A DNA stretch of 64,000 nt from Roseovarius sp. S88 (GCF_037023735.1 NZ_CP146069.1:2707501-2771500), one strand, 5' to 3'; positions 29,035-38,724 are shown, counted from the stretch's first letter. Notes: generated by a model from the sequence alone, not told the origin. Numbers and translations: made by a program.

Positions 29035-30972
29035 TTACCGATCAGACGCTTTTCCAAACCCAATTTGCTCCAGCAGCGCATCAAATCGTTCCTTTTCCGA
29101 CCGGCTGACCTGGGCGCCGTTGTCGCCCTTGTCATACTCGGTGCGGTCCTCATTCTGGCTTTTCCAAGCCTTGTTGCGCGCTTCCGCAGCTTCACTCAGA
29201 CGCCAGGTGACCGCCTCATCCGCCACGCCAGCCAGATCCTGTTCCGCCTCGGAAATCTCGGCCGCAAGCCCTTGCTCTGTCACGAGTTTGGCCAGGGTTT
29301 CGGTTACTGTCATACGCGCAATATCAATGTCCCCCGGGCGACGCACGGGGGGCACCAAGGCGACATGGGGAAGCGTGAGAAGCTTTTCAACCGCCTCTTC
29401 GCCTAAATCAGCAGTCAGATGGTCAAAAAGTTCCTTTGGCCCATGCGGATCGTAACGAAGCATCGCGCCGCGTATCTGCGACAGGTGCGGCGCCGCACAG
29501 CTTAACCCCTCCAGTGCGGTCTCAAATTCCTCGAAAATCGAAGGTGTGCGAATGAGCGTGGCCAGGATCACTGCTTCACGCAATTCCACCTGATTTTCCT
29601 CGCGAGATGCGGCCAGCAAAGATGACTTGGTGCTGGCACGCACCGGCTCTTGTTTCTTCCAACGGCCCGCACCCCCGCCCTGACGACGCGGATTGAAAAG
29701 CTGCCAGCGCAGGTCCTTGATTGCTTGCCCATAATGGCTGCGGATCGAGGGATCGCGAATGAGTTTGATCTTTTCGCGTAGTGCCTTGTCGAGCGCCGCC
29801 TTGCGTTCGGGGCTGTCGAAGTTTTGCCCTTCGGTCTCGCGGTGCCACAAAAGCTGCACCATCGGAAGCGCCTGATCGAGCAGCTTTTGCACCGCCCCAG
29901 CCCCGTCAGACCGCAAGAGATCATCTGGGTCCTTACCCTCGGGCATTATGGCAAAGCGCAGGGACTTACCGGCCTCCAAGAGCGGCAGCGCAAGGTCAAT
30001 CACCCGGTGCGCCGCGCGCAGACCCGCCGTGTCACCATCCAGCGCGATAATCGGCTCGTCGGCAATACGCCAGAGCATCGCCAGCTGATGCTCGGTCACA
30101 GCCGTGCCCAGAGGGGCGACGCTGGCGCAAAACCCGGCTTGGGCCAGGGCGATGACATCCATGTACCCCTCGGCCACCACCAAAGACTGCCCCTTGCCCG
30201 CTGCCTCACGCGCAGGCCCGTGATTGTAGAGCGTGCGGGATTTGTCAAAAAGCTCGGTCTCGGGGCTGTTGAGGTATTTGGCGTTGTCGTTGGGGTCCAT
30301 CGCGCGGCCACCAAAGGCGATGCAGCGCCCGCGTGGGTCTCGGATCGGATACATGATCCTCCCACGAAACGTGTCATATGGCTTGCCACCCTTCTGACTC
30401 GGCTTGGCCAGACCACAGCCCAGGATCAGATCATCCTCGATGCCCTTCCCCTTCAGCGCGTCCCAAAGCCCTTGCCAGGTGTCGGGCGCAAAGCCGATCT
30501 CGAACCGCTCTTGCGCGGCCTCATCCAGCCCCCGGCCCGCAAGATAATCTCGCGCCGCCGCCCCTGCGCCAGCTTTCAGCATCAGCCGAAAGTGGCGCAC
30601 AGCGGCCTCCATGACCTCGGCGAGCTGCGTGCGCCGGTCGGCCTTTTCCTGCGCTTGCGGATCCCGCTCGGGCATTTGCATCCCCGCCTCTCCGGCCAGA
30701 ATGCGCACCGCTTCCATGAACTCGACATTCTCAGTCTCGCGCACGAACGAAATCGCATCACCTTTGGCATGGCAGCCAAAGCAATAATAATAGCCCTTGC
30801 GATCATCGACGTGAAAGCTGGCGGTTTTTTCCTGATGGAAGGGGCACGGTGCCCACATATCGCCCTTGCCCTGATTGGACTTGCGCGTGTCCCACATGAC
30901 CTTGCGGCCCACGACCTGCACGATCGACGTGCGGGTGCGCAACTCATCAAGGAATCCGGGTGGCAGGCTCAT
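29035..30972 (-). CDS. dnaG: DNA primase
   Basis: A 645-residue primase that makes RNA primers at the replication fork. The CHC2 zinc ligands are C43, H46, C64 and C67 (CPFHQEKTASFH, YYCFGCHAKGDA). The core follows with RGRIMYPIRDPRGRCIAFGG and a TOPRIM fold with VVAEGYMDVIALAQAGF and IIALDGDTAGLRAAHRV. The C-terminal helicase-binding part is less conserved, as usual. It is immediately upstream of rpoD; no rpsU is present between or before them. The first ATG fits the family. Confidence 0.96.
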   Translation of the reverse strand: MSLPPGFLDELRTRTSIVQVVGRKVMWDTRKSNQGKGDMWAPCPFHQEKTASFHVDDRKGYYYCFGCHAKGDAISFVRETENVEFMEAVRILAGEAGMQMPERDPQAQEKADRRTQLAEVMEAAVRHFRLMLKAGAGAAARDYLAGRGLDEAAQERFEIGFAPDTWQGLWDALKGKGIEDDLILGCGLAKPSQKGGKPYDTFRGRIMYPIRDPRGRCIAFGGRAMDPNDNAKYLNSPETELFDKSRTLYNHGPAREAAGKGQSLVVAEGYMDVIALAQAGFCASVAPLGTAVTEHQLAMLWRIADEPIIALDGDTAGLRAAHRVIDLALPLLEAGKSLRFAIMPEGKDPDDLLRSDGAGAVQKLLDQALPMVQLLWHRETEGQNFDSPERKAALDKALREKIKLIRDPSIRSHYGQAIKDLRWQLFNPRRQGGGAGRWKKQEPVRASTKSSLLAASREENQVELREAVILATLIRTPSIFEEFETALEGLSCAAPHLSQIRGAMLRYDPHGPKELFDHLTADLGEEAVEKLLTLPHVALVPPVRRPGDIDIARMTVTETLAKLVTEQGLAAEISEAEQDLAGVADEAVTWRLSEAAEARNKAWKSQNEDRTEYDKGDNGAQVSRSEKERFDALLEQIGFGKASDR

Positions 30973-31027
30973 GGACTATATATGCGGCAAGACTGGCCGC
31001 TCGCCAAGGCGCATCCGCAGAGTATTC

Positions 31028-31360
31028 TCAGGGATCGTAGCCCAAACAGCTTTTCTCGTAAGTCGCGCCGATGGTTTTGTCGGCGCCATCTTCGGCAATC
31101 ACCTCTGCCTCTAACGTGTACACCCAATCCACCAATGGTCCGACAGTGGGTTGATATTTCTCCGCCACGGCTGAGTCGCCCGTCATGAACCCGTCTTTGA
31201 CGGCGTTGACATCTGCTCCGCCAGCACGTTCAGCGACAGCCTGCGACACGATTCCGGCCGTCACAGAGCAGGTTTCTTTTTGTTTTTCGTCACTTGCCAA
31301 TGCAGGGCTTATCGCGCCGATAAGCACCCCCGCGCCGAGCGCGATTGCGATACGTGGCAT
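31028..31360 (-). CDS. Small secreted protein of unknown function
   Basis: A 110-residue protein with an N-terminal signal peptide (RIAIALGAGVLIGAISPALA, cut before SDEKQ). The mature ~88 residues contain two Cys (ETCSVTAG and KSCLGYDP), likely a periplasmic disulfide, and no recognisable domain. It lies between dnaG and soxG, 55 bases before dnaG on the same strand. I do not recognise it. Confidence 0.65.
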   Translation of the reverse strand: MPRIAIALGAGVLIGAISPALASDEKQKETCSVTAGIVSQAVAERAGGADVNAVKDGFMTGDSAVAEKYQPTVGPLVDWVYTLEAEVIAEDGADKTIGATYEKSCLGYDP

Positions 31361-31403
31361 ATTACTGGTCCCTCACGCCTCATTTTTTGCGACTTTGGCA
31401 GGC

Positions 31404-31952
31404 TCAGCCACGCGCCGCAACCCCTTCCATCGCGTCAGTGATCTCATGCAGCGCTGTGCGGGCAAAGGCGCGGAAGATCATCAGCTGGAACTCGGTCTCA
31501 GACATCCGGGTAAGCGAGCTCATCATATGCGCCACTTCCGTGCGGGCCGTGCTGTTGATCGGGAATTGCCTCAGCCGCGTGTCGATCGGGCAAAGCCGCG
31601 CCAGCACCTCTTCAATTCCCTCGCCGCGCAGCGAAAGCACCGCCCAGGCATCCGACTGATCCGTCAACGCGGCCTCCTTAGCCAGTGCCGGGTCCGGTTC
31701 CACCCCGATCAAAAGCGCCATGTCGCGTCCGAACCAAAGGCAACTCGCCTTTTTGCCCGGCAATAACATGTTTGGCTTGGGAAAGGTGATCCCATGTGCC
31801 TTTTTCAACAAATCGGACACAGCTTTCTGTCGACCCGGATAAGGCGCAACCGAGGTAACTGCCCCAAGGTCGGTCACCTCTTGCACCACCATCGTGCCCA
31901 CCTCGACGGGCGTCGCGCCCTGCAAGTGCGTTGTCGGCTCAAGCTTAACCAC
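31404..31952 (-). CDS. soxG: Sarcosine oxidase gamma subunit
   Basis: A 182-residue gamma subunit of heterotetrameric sarcosine oxidase, which oxidatively demethylates sarcosine to glycine with transfer of the one-carbon unit to tetrahydrofolate. Recognisable segments are LPGKKASCLWFGRDMALLIG, DQSDAWAVLSLRGEGIEEVL, and ARTEVAHMMSSLTRMSETEF. The start is GTG at 31952, overlapping soxA by 8 bases; the upstream in-frame ATG codons lie well inside soxA. It is the last gene of soxBDAG. Confidence 0.9.
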   Translation of the reverse strand: MVKLEPTTHLQGATPVEVGTMVVQEVTDLGAVTSVAPYPGRQKAVSDLLKKAHGITFPKPNMLLPGKKASCLWFGRDMALLIGVEPDPALAKEAALTDQSDAWAVLSLRGEGIEEVLARLCPIDTRLRQFPINSTARTEVAHMMSSLTRMSETEFQLMIFRAFARTALHEITDAMEGVAARG

Positions 31953-34875
31953 GCATCCGCCCTCCCTTGGCATCGAACTGCACCGGGTCCACCACCTCGC
32001 AGAGCGTCGAGACGCCGTTGAGATGCTCGACCATGCGCACCTGTTCCCCAAGCCGCGCGCGACCATTTTTCAAGAAACCCAGCCCGATCATGTGCCCAAG
32101 CTCTGGGGAAAACCCAACTGAGGTGATGTAGCCCTGATCGTTTTCGCTCTGCGCCTCAGCGTCAGGGTTAAAGAGATGTGCGCCCGAAAGGAGTTGCTTG
32201 ACCGTGCCGATGGACTTCAGCCCGACCATCTGCTCACGCGCCTCATCCATCAATCCGGGACGGGCGGCCATCGTTTTGCCGATGAAATCCTTCTTGCGAC
32301 TCATCATCCCCTGCATGCCAATATCAAACGCGGTCACGCGACCATGAATCTCGGCGTGGGTAACAAACCCTTTCTCAATGCGCATAACATTGAGGGCTTC
32401 CATCCCGTATGGACCGCCATCCAGCGTCTCGGCACGAGACAGAAGCGCATCAAAGAGCGCCGCCCCGTAGCGAGTGGGCACAGCCAGTTCATACGCCAGC
32501 TCACCGGAAAACGAGATACGGAAGAGCCGCGCAGGTATATCCCCGATTGAGACATGTCCGCAGGCCATAAAGGGCCAAGTGGTATCATCGAGCTTCTGCC
32601 CCAGCATGTCTTCCAGCAATGCACGTGATTTGGGCCCCGCTACGGCGAACTGCGCCCATTGCTCCGTCACGGACACAAAGCGCACTGCCATTTTGGCACA
32701 AAACGCCTGTTGAACGAAGTCGAGATGCCGCATCACCTGCCCCGCCGCGGCCGTAGTGGTTGTGACCAGGAAGTGTTCCGGCCCCAGACGTGCGCAGGTG
32801 CCGTCATCCATGACATGCCCGTCTTCGCGCAGCATGAGGCCATATTTCACCCGGCCCTCTTTCAGCGTTGACATCATGCCGGTGTAGACAAAATCAAGAA
32901 ACGCTCCGGCGTCCGGCCCCTGCACGTCGATCTTGCCCAGCGTTGAGACATCGCAAATACCGACCGCGTCGCGGACCATCCGCACCTCGCGGTCACAAGA
33001 CTGTCGCCAATGTTCTTCACCAGCCCGCGGAAAATAGCTGGGCCGATACCACAACCCGGCTTCGATCATCGGCGCGCCGAGTGCGATAGTGCGGTCATGT
33101 GAGGTGGTGAACCGCTCGGGCGCAAAGCTTTTACCCTGTCCGCCCGCGCCTAATGCGGCGATAGGCACGGGGATGAAAGGCGGGCGGTAAGTGGTTGTGC
33201 CTGTTTCAGGAATCCCCTGCCCCGTTGCATCCGCCAGAACAGCCAGCGCCGCGATGTTGGAGTTCTTGCCCTGATCCGGGGCCATGCCCTGTGTGGTGTA
33301 GCGTTTCATATGCTCGACGGAACGGAAATTCTCAATCGCAGCCTGTTTCACATCCTTGACCGTCACATCATTCTGAAAGTCCAGCCAGGCGCGGCCCTTG
33401 CCCGGCACAGACCACAGCGGTGTAATCTCATAGGCGCCATCCTTAGCTTTGGGCAGTTTGGCCTTCGCACGCTTGATCCCAAGATCATCAAGAACAGCCT
33501 GCGCCGCTTCCACCCCGCTTTGCAGACAGCCCGCAGTCGAAAAAATGCCTTTCGCCGCCCCTGCCACTGTCATGCTGGGAATGGCCCCCTCAACCGGGAC
33601 AAAGGCCGCGATGCGCTCGTCCCAAACTGGACGCCCGCCCATGTGACAGCTGAGATGCACAGACGGGTTCCAGCCGCCGGACATGGCCAGACAATCGGTC
33701 TGTATTTTCTCGACCTCACCGTCTTGCTCTATGGTGATGGCCTCAAGCGCACGACGGCCTTCAGCATTGCTGACCTGCGCGCCGGGGTAAAATGGGAGGC
33801 CAAGATTGCACACCGCATCCGGCCGCACGTCGATCAGAGCTGCCACATGCACGCCCTTTGCCTGCAAATCTGCCACGGTCCGATGGCCCGCATCAGAATT
33901 GGCAAAGACCGCCACACGCTGACCCGGGCTGACCCGCCAGCGATTGACATAGGCACGCAGCGCACCTGCCATCATGATCCCGGGGCGGTCGTTGTTTGGG
34001 AACGCGATGGGCCGCTCAATCGCACCGGCCGCCAAAATCGCACGCTTGGCCACGATCCGCCAGAACGTCGCCTTTGGTGCTCCGGATCGTGCGGCCACCT
34101 CGGGGGCCATGCGTTCCAACGCGCCATAAGTGCCCTGATCATAGGCGCCGACCACGGCGGTGCGCGTCATCACGCGAACGTTTGGCATCTCTGACAGGCG
34201 CTTAAAAATCATTTCTGCCCAGAGGTTTCCCGGTTGACCTTCAACCTCCTCCCGTTCGGCGTTGAGCCGCCCGCCCACACGCATGTCTTCCTCCGTCAGG
34301 ATCACATCCGCCCCGGCCTCTGCTGCAGTCAACGCTACCATAAGCCCCGCAGGTCCAGCCCCGATGATCAGAAGGTCGCAGAACGCATGGGCCTTGTCAT
34401 ACTTCTGCCGCGCCGCCTCTGGGCTGAGCGTGCCCAGACCCGCCGCGCGACGGATTACTGGCTCATAGAGTTTTTCCCATAAAGCTTTGGGCCACATGAA
34501 GGTCTTGTAGTAAAATCCCGCGCCCAGAAAGGGGGCAAAGAGGTCATTGACCGACATCACATCGAAATCCACGCTGGGCCAGCAATTCTGGCTGTACGCT
34601 TCCAGCCCCTCTGACAGTTCCACCATGGTAGCGCGCGCATTAGGCTCTTGCCCCGCACCGCGCCCCAATGTGACCAGCGCGTTGGGTTCCTCGCTACCAG
34701 CAGTGAAGATGCCACGCGGGCGGTGATATTTAAAAGACCGCGCCACAACCTTGATATCATTGGCTAAAAGCGCTGAGGCCAGCGTATCTCCGGAAAACCC
34801 GAGATACCGCCGTCCGTCATAGGAAAATCCAATCCGCCGGCTGCGATCAAGGAGGCCCGCCCCGTCCAACCTCAT
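31945..34875 (-). CDS. soxA: Sarcosine oxidase alpha subunit
   Basis: A 976-residue alpha subunit. An N-terminal ferredoxin-like fold (residues ~15-100, RYLGFSGDTLASALLAND) is followed by the dinucleotide-binding motif LLIIGAGPAGLMVALTAAE around residue 170 and a second pyridine-nucleotide region (AILAAGAIERPIAFPNNDRP). The C-terminal third is a GcvT-like folate-binding aminomethyltransferase domain (VGICDVSTLGKIDVQGPDAG; GMEALNVMRIEKGFVTHAEI). The alpha subunit carries NAD and folate, while covalent FMN bridges alpha and beta. The start overlaps soxD by 4 bases. Length is normal. Confidence 0.95.
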   Translation of the reverse strand: MRLDGAGLLDRSRRIGFSYDGRRYLGFSGDTLASALLANDIKVVARSFKYHRPRGIFTAGSEEPNALVTLGRGAGQEPNARATMVELSEGLEAYSQNCWPSVDFDVMSVNDLFAPFLGAGFYYKTFMWPKALWEKLYEPVIRRAAGLGTLSPEAARQKYDKAHAFCDLLIIGAGPAGLMVALTAAEAGADVILTEEDMRVGGRLNAEREEVEGQPGNLWAEMIFKRLSEMPNVRVMTRTAVVGAYDQGTYGALERMAPEVAARSGAPKATFWRIVAKRAILAAGAIERPIAFPNNDRPGIMMAGALRAYVNRWRVSPGQRVAVFANSDAGHRTVADLQAKGVHVAALIDVRPDAVCNLGLPFYPGAQVSNAEGRRALEAITIEQDGEVEKIQTDCLAMSGGWNPSVHLSCHMGGRPVWDERIAAFVPVEGAIPSMTVAGAAKGIFSTAGCLQSGVEAAQAVLDDLGIKRAKAKLPKAKDGAYEITPLWSVPGKGRAWLDFQNDVTVKDVKQAAIENFRSVEHMKRYTTQGMAPDQGKNSNIAALAVLADATGQGIPETGTTTYRPPFIPVPIAALGAGGQGKSFAPERFTTSHDRTIALGAPMIEAGLWYRPSYFPRAGEEHWRQSCDREVRMVRDAVGICDVSTLGKIDVQGPDAGAFLDFVYTGMMSTLKEGRVKYGLMLREDGHVMDDGTCARLGPEHFLVTTTTAAAGQVMRHLDFVQQAFCAKMAVRFVSVTEQWAQFAVAGPKSRALLEDMLGQKLDDTTWPFMACGHVSIGDIPARLFRISFSGELAYELAVPTRYGAALFDALLSRAETLDGGPYGMEALNVMRIEKGFVTHAEIHGRVTAFDIGMQGMMSRKKDFIGKTMAARPGLMDEAREQMVGLKSIGTVKQLLSGAHLFNPDAEAQSENDQGYITSVGFSPELGHMIGLGFLKNGRARLGEQVRMVEHLNGVSTLCEVVDPVQFDAKGGRMRG

Positions 34876-35132
34876 GACGTATCCTCTGCCAGTTGCGTTG
34901 CGATCACCTCATGCGTGGCGGTGTTGCGCGTGACCACAACCCACGCGCCACATCCCATCTCGTGATACCACAAGTCGCGCGTCTCACCGCAGGGGTTGTC
35001 GCGATTGTGGACATAATCATCCCACGCCTCTGCTCCGGCATCCTCTGCCGGTCGATCCAAGGCCAGCGCGTGACCAGAGTAATAGAATTCTCGGCGGTCA
35101 CGCTCTCCGCAGATAGGGCATGTGATCCTCAT
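34872..35132 (-). CDS. soxD: Sarcosine oxidase delta subunit
   Basis: An 86-residue delta subunit with the zinc site C5, C8 (RITCPICGERDRREF), H57 and C61 (LWYHEMGCGAWVVV). It stabilises the heterotetramer. I chose the start at 35132 so the protein begins MRITCP as in the family; an upstream start at 35177 would add an unrelated tail. Its stop overlaps the soxA start by 4 bases, and soxB ends 50 bases upstream. Confidence 0.93.
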   Translation of the reverse strand: MRITCPICGERDRREFYYSGHALALDRPAEDAGAEAWDDYVHNRDNPCGETRDLWYHEMGCGAWVVVTRNTATHEVIATQLAEDTS

Positions 35133-35182
35133 CTCACAACCCCCTGCTTCTTCTGGGAAAACCACACGAACATACAAACGCT

Positions 35183-36436
35183 CTAATGCAAGTTATGCTG
35201 TGCACCGGTGCCCTCCTCGTCCATCAGACCATAGCCTGTCCGGAACCGATCCAGCCGCAACCGCGCGGCGGCTTTATGCGGGGTGCCCGTCGCCACCAGA
35301 TGTGCCATGCAGTGCCCGGATGCCGGAACCGCCTTGAACCCGCCGTAGCACCAGCCGCAATTGAGGTAGAGCCCGTCGATATGGGTCTTATCGATGATGG
35401 GGGAGCCATCAGGGCTCATATCCATGATCCCGCCCCAGCTGCGCAGCACCTTGGCCTGTCCGATCATCGGCATAAGCGTCATGCCCGCTTCCATTACATG
35501 CTCCACCAAAGGCAGGTTACCGCGTGCGGCATAAGAGGCGTACATGTCCAAATCCCCACCAAAGACCAGCCCGCCCTTGTCCGACTGGCTGATATAGAAA
35601 TGCCCCATGCCAAAACTGATGACATGGTCAATACAGGGCTTCAGCCCTTCAGTGACAAAGGCTTGCAACACGTGGCTTTCAATCGGCAGGCGCATCCCGG
35701 CCATGGCGGCGGTCTGGCTGGAGCGTCCGGCGGTGATCATAGCGACTTTCTTGGCGCGAATGGCACCCCGCGAGGTTTGAACGCCCGTCACTTTGCCGTA
35801 TTCCACGTCAATGCCGGTGACTTCGCAATTCTGGATCAAGTCCACGCCCCGGTCACTCGCCCCGCGCGCATAGCCCCAGGCCACGGCGTCATGCCGCGCC
35901 GTGCCCGCGCGCCGCTGCAGCAAACCACCGTAGATCGGAAACCGCGCCTGATCATAGTCGAGATAAGGTACCATGCGTCTCAACTGCGCCACGCTCAGAA
36001 GCTCCGCATCATCGCCCTGATTGCGCATCGCATTGCCCCGCCGGATGGCGGTATCGCGCTGTCCATCGGAATGGAACAGCACAATCTGGCCCCTCTGCGA
36101 GTGCATCACATTGTAATTCAGGTCCTCTTCGAGCCCCTCCCAGAGCTTTAAGGAATGGCTGTAGAATTCTGAATTTCCTGGAAGAAAGTAATTCGCACGC
36201 ACAATCGTCGTGTTCCGTCCGACATTCCCGCCCCCCAGATACCCTTTCTCCAGCACGGCCACGTTGGTGATCCCGTGTTCCTTGGCCAAATAGTACGCCG
36301 TCGACAATCCATGCCCACCGCCGCCGATTATCACCACGTCATAGGCATCCTTGGGGCTGGGATCGCGCCAATGCGCTGACCAGCCTTTGTTGCCGGTCAG
36401 CCCTTCTTTGATCACACGCAGCCCCGAAAACCGCAT
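35183..36436 (-). CDS. soxB: Sarcosine oxidase beta subunit
   Basis: A 417-residue flavoprotein subunit carrying non-covalent FAD and the covalent FMN at which sarcosine is oxidised. The FAD motif is VVIIGGGGHGLSTAYYLAK near residue 33, followed by VLEKGYLGGGNVGRNTTIV, and near the end DGLYLNCGWCYGGFKAVPAS. The start at 36436 (RFSGLRVIKEG) is the family start. The longer frame to 36619 runs through the palindromic repeat upstream and is unlikely to be translated. First gene of soxBDAG. Confidence 0.95.
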   Translation of the reverse strand: MRFSGLRVIKEGLTGNKGWSAHWRDPSPKDAYDVVIIGGGGHGLSTAYYLAKEHGITNVAVLEKGYLGGGNVGRNTTIVRANYFLPGNSEFYSHSLKLWEGLEEDLNYNVMHSQRGQIVLFHSDGQRDTAIRRGNAMRNQGDDAELLSVAQLRRMVPYLDYDQARFPIYGGLLQRRAGTARHDAVAWGYARGASDRGVDLIQNCEVTGIDVEYGKVTGVQTSRGAIRAKKVAMITAGRSSQTAAMAGMRLPIESHVLQAFVTEGLKPCIDHVISFGMGHFYISQSDKGGLVFGGDLDMYASYAARGNLPLVEHVMEAGMTLMPMIGQAKVLRSWGGIMDMSPDGSPIIDKTHIDGLYLNCGWCYGGFKAVPASGHCMAHLVATGTPHKAAARLRLDRFRTGYGLMDEEGTGAQHNLH

Positions 36437-36449
36437 CACATTCTCCTTT

Positions 36450-36563
36450 AAAGCGTTTCGCGATGAACCTGAATCACAGATGATCGCGAAACGCAGCGCA
36501 ACACTCAATCGTTGCACGCGTTTCGCCTTTCGCTGATGTCTCAGGTTAAAGGCGAAACGCTTT
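36450..36563. repeat. Composite palindromic element with two nested hairpins upstream of soxB
   Basis: Two perfect hairpins lie side by side: GCGTTTCGCGAT/ATCGCGAAACGC (36453-36464 and 36483-36494) and GCGTTTCGCCTTT/AAAGGCGAAACGC (36518-36530 and 36548-36560). In addition the whole unit is an inverted repeat: AAAGCGTTTCGC-N4-AACCTGA (36450-36472) mirrored by TCAGGTT-N4-GCGAAACGCTTT (36541-36563). This looks like a pair of REP-type palindromic units in opposite orientation. It ends 13 bases before the soxB start codon and could also affect its leader RNA. Confidence 0.8.
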
Positions 36564-36667
36564 GGTGCATGGACCGGAGTGAAGCAATTTGCGCAGGCGG
36601 GCGCAATCGGTTGCGGCAATTTCTTGAGCCAAAACCGACACGCGCCGAAGTTCGCAAAGCGTGCAGG

Positions 36668-37282
36668 TTACTTCAAATGATCTGGCCGCGCGGCCTTTCG
36701 TGTTTCAAGCGTGATCACTTCAACAGGCGCGATGGGTGCGCCGTCGGATTGGCGCAAAGGGCTTTTGCGCCCCCGCCCGGTCATGCGCGCCAGCACGGCG
36801 CGACTCAGCGCGGCAGCAAGAATCTTGACCATACCGGATGATTTTTCGGGCGCTCCCATGCCAGGACGGGCGCTCTCGGCGAAGGCATGACATCGCACCT
36901 GCCCCAATACAGTGTCAGCCTCTTCTACCTCCGGCTGGCGAAGCGGTATGCTGACGAAAGGCACGTTGAGGTTGCGTAGGGTGCTGAACATCAAGGTGCC
37001 GCAGCACATTGCATACCAACGATATCCTCCGCGCGGCGACAACTTATATATTTTAAGGTTTTCAACGCCTTGCAGAAACGTCATTCGGTCTGGGGTGCTC
37101 TGCCAGATATCGGATGCACCCACAGGGGCCAGCGTATCCTGGTCAGGATCATTGAGCCGCGCCGCTGTCTGGCAATCCCCGCAATAGCACCTTAGCCGCG
37201 TGCCCGCCGCAAAGGCGGGCACGTGGATTATCGTTTTTGTGGCACCGCAACGGCACGTATGAGAGACGTCACCGGGCACCAC
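36668..37282 (-). CDS. Cysteine-rich DUF6151-like (GFA-related) protein
   Basis: A 204-residue protein with the zinc-binding pattern of GFA/DUF6151-type proteins: HTCRCGATKTIIHV, LRCYCGDCQTAARL, RWYAMCCGTLMFSTL, plus PERMTFLQ-like DRMTFLQGVENLKIY between them. Related proteins bind zinc through four Cys; the function of this subgroup is unknown. The C-terminal ~50 residues are basic. It starts 8 bases after the gdhA stop on the same strand, so co-transcription with glutamate dehydrogenase is likely. Confidence 0.65.
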   Translation of the reverse strand: MVPGDVSHTCRCGATKTIIHVPAFAAGTRLRCYCGDCQTAARLNDPDQDTLAPVGASDIWQSTPDRMTFLQGVENLKIYKLSPRGGYRWYAMCCGTLMFSTLRNLNVPFVSIPLRQPEVEEADTVLGQVRCHAFAESARPGMGAPEKSSGMVKILAAALSRAVLARMTGRGRKSPLRQSDGAPIAPVEVITLETRKAARPDHLK

Positions 37283-37290
37283 ACCAGCGC

Positions 37291-38724
37291 TCAGAGACCG
37301 AGCGCACGATAGCTTGCCGCCACCTTTTCAATGGCCACAAGGTACGCCGCCGTACGTAGGTCGGTCACATCATCCCGCTCATGCCAGACCTCGCGCATCG
37401 ACTGATAGGCCGTGCGCATCGTGTCATCGAGGCCCGAGCGCACAAGCTCAAGCTCCCCTGCGCCGCGCAGGTATTTCTGTTTGAAACCCGGTGTCAGGGT
37501 CCAACCCAGTTCTTTGTCGGCACTCAGTTGTTCAAGCTCATCCACGATCAACTGGTGGCGCGCCTCTTCCTGACGGCGACCCATCCGGCCAAAGCGAATA
37601 TGGCTGAGGTTTTTGACCCATTCAAAGTAAGACACGGTCACGCCCCCAGCATTCGCATACATATCCGGGATAATGACGGTGCCTTTTTCGCGCAGCACAT
37701 CATCGGCACCCGCTGTCACAGGGCCGTTTGCGGCCTCGATGATCAGCGGCGCCTTGATCCGGTCCGCATTGCCCATGTTGATCACGCCCTCAAGTGCCGC
37801 CGGGATCAGAATGTCACAGTCCTGTTCCAACACAGCCGCGCCTTCGGCCTGATGTGCCGCATCGGGAAAGCCCGTCACACCCCCATGTTTCATGATCCAG
37901 TTGCGCACCGCTTCGACGTCGAGACCCTTTTCATTGAACAGCGCGCCGTCGCGCTCGATGATCCCGGTGATGACACAGCCATCTTCCTCTTGCAGGAATT
38001 TCGCGGCGTGATACCCCACATTGCCAAGGCCCTGCACAATCACCCGTTTGCCATCCAACGTGCCGCTCAGCTTGGCCGCCTTGATGTCTTCGGGGTGACG
38101 GAAAAATTCCTGCAACGCATATTGAACGCCGCGCCCCGTGGCCTCGGTCCGGCCCTGAATGCCACCGGCATTGACAGGTTTTCCCGTGACACAAGCCCGG
38201 CTGTTGATATCGGTTGTATTCATGCGCCGATACTGATCCGCGATCCACGCCATCTCGCGCTCGCCCGTGCCCATGTCGGGGGCTGGGACATTTTGCGACG
38301 GGTGAATAAGGTCACGCTTGGCCAGTTCGTAGGCAAACCGGCGTGTGATCAATTCAAGTTCATGATCGTCCCATTCGCGCGGATCAATCCGCAACCCGCC
38401 CTTGGAGCCACCAAAGGGTGCTTCCACCAGAGAACATTTATAGGTCATGAGCGCGGCAAGCGCCTCGACCTCATCCTGGTTCACGCCCATGGCATAGCGA
38501 ATACCGCCCTTGACCGGCTCCATATGTTCCGAATGCACGCTGCGATACCCGGTGAAGGTATGGATTTGTCCACGCAATCGCACGCCAAAACGCACGGTGT
38601 AAGTCGCGTTGCACACGCGAATTTTCTCTTCCAACCCAGGTGGCAAGTCCATCAGCGACACGGCGCGGTTGAACATGAGATCCACACTTTCCCGAAAGCT
38701 TGGTTCTTTTATGGGCGCGTTCAT
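37291..38724 (-). CDS. gdhA: Glutamate dehydrogenase (Glu/Leu/Phe/Val family)
   Basis: A 477-residue glutamate dehydrogenase that interconverts glutamate and 2-oxoglutarate plus ammonium. The substrate-binding segment PVKGGIRYAMGVNQDEVEAL and catalytic Lys region MTYKCSLVEAPFGGSKGGL are intact. The Rossmann domain follows (DGKRVIVQGLGNVGYHAAKF), and NAGGVTVSYFEWVKNL is the C-terminal signature. GGGAGGAG precedes the ATG. The length and type match the NAD-dependent enzymes common in Alphaproteobacteria. Proximity to soxBDAG links glycine-betaine-derived one-carbon and nitrogen flux, by inference. Confidence 0.93.
   Translation of the reverse strand: MNAPIKEPSFRESVDLMFNRAVSLMDLPPGLEEKIRVCNATYTVRFGVRLRGQIHTFTGYRSVHSEHMEPVKGGIRYAMGVNQDEVEALAALMTYKCSLVEAPFGGSKGGLRIDPREWDDHELELITRRFAYELAKRDLIHPSQNVPAPDMGTGEREMAWIADQYRRMNTTDINSRACVTGKPVNAGGIQGRTEATGRGVQYALQEFFRHPEDIKAAKLSGTLDGKRVIVQGLGNVGYHAAKFLQEEDGCVITGIIERDGALFNEKGLDVEAVRNWIMKHGGVTGFPDAAHQAEGAAVLEQDCDILIPAALEGVINMGNADRIKAPLIIEAANGPVTAGADDVLREKGTVIIPDMYANAGGVTVSYFEWVKNLSHIRFGRMGRRQEEARHQLIVDELEQLSADKELGWTLTPGFKQKYLRGAGELELVRSGLDDTMRTAYQSMREVWHERDDVTDLRTAAYLVAIEKVAASYRALGL

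Noticed and set aside
29824..31188. Long open frame (454 codons) opposite dnaG
   Set aside because: Overlaps a clear primase gene in antisense and has no protein-like features.
36437..36619. Extended soxB start at 36619
   Set aside because: The additional 61 residues are translated from palindromic repeat sequence and do not occur in the family; the ATG at 36436 matches the conserved N-terminus.
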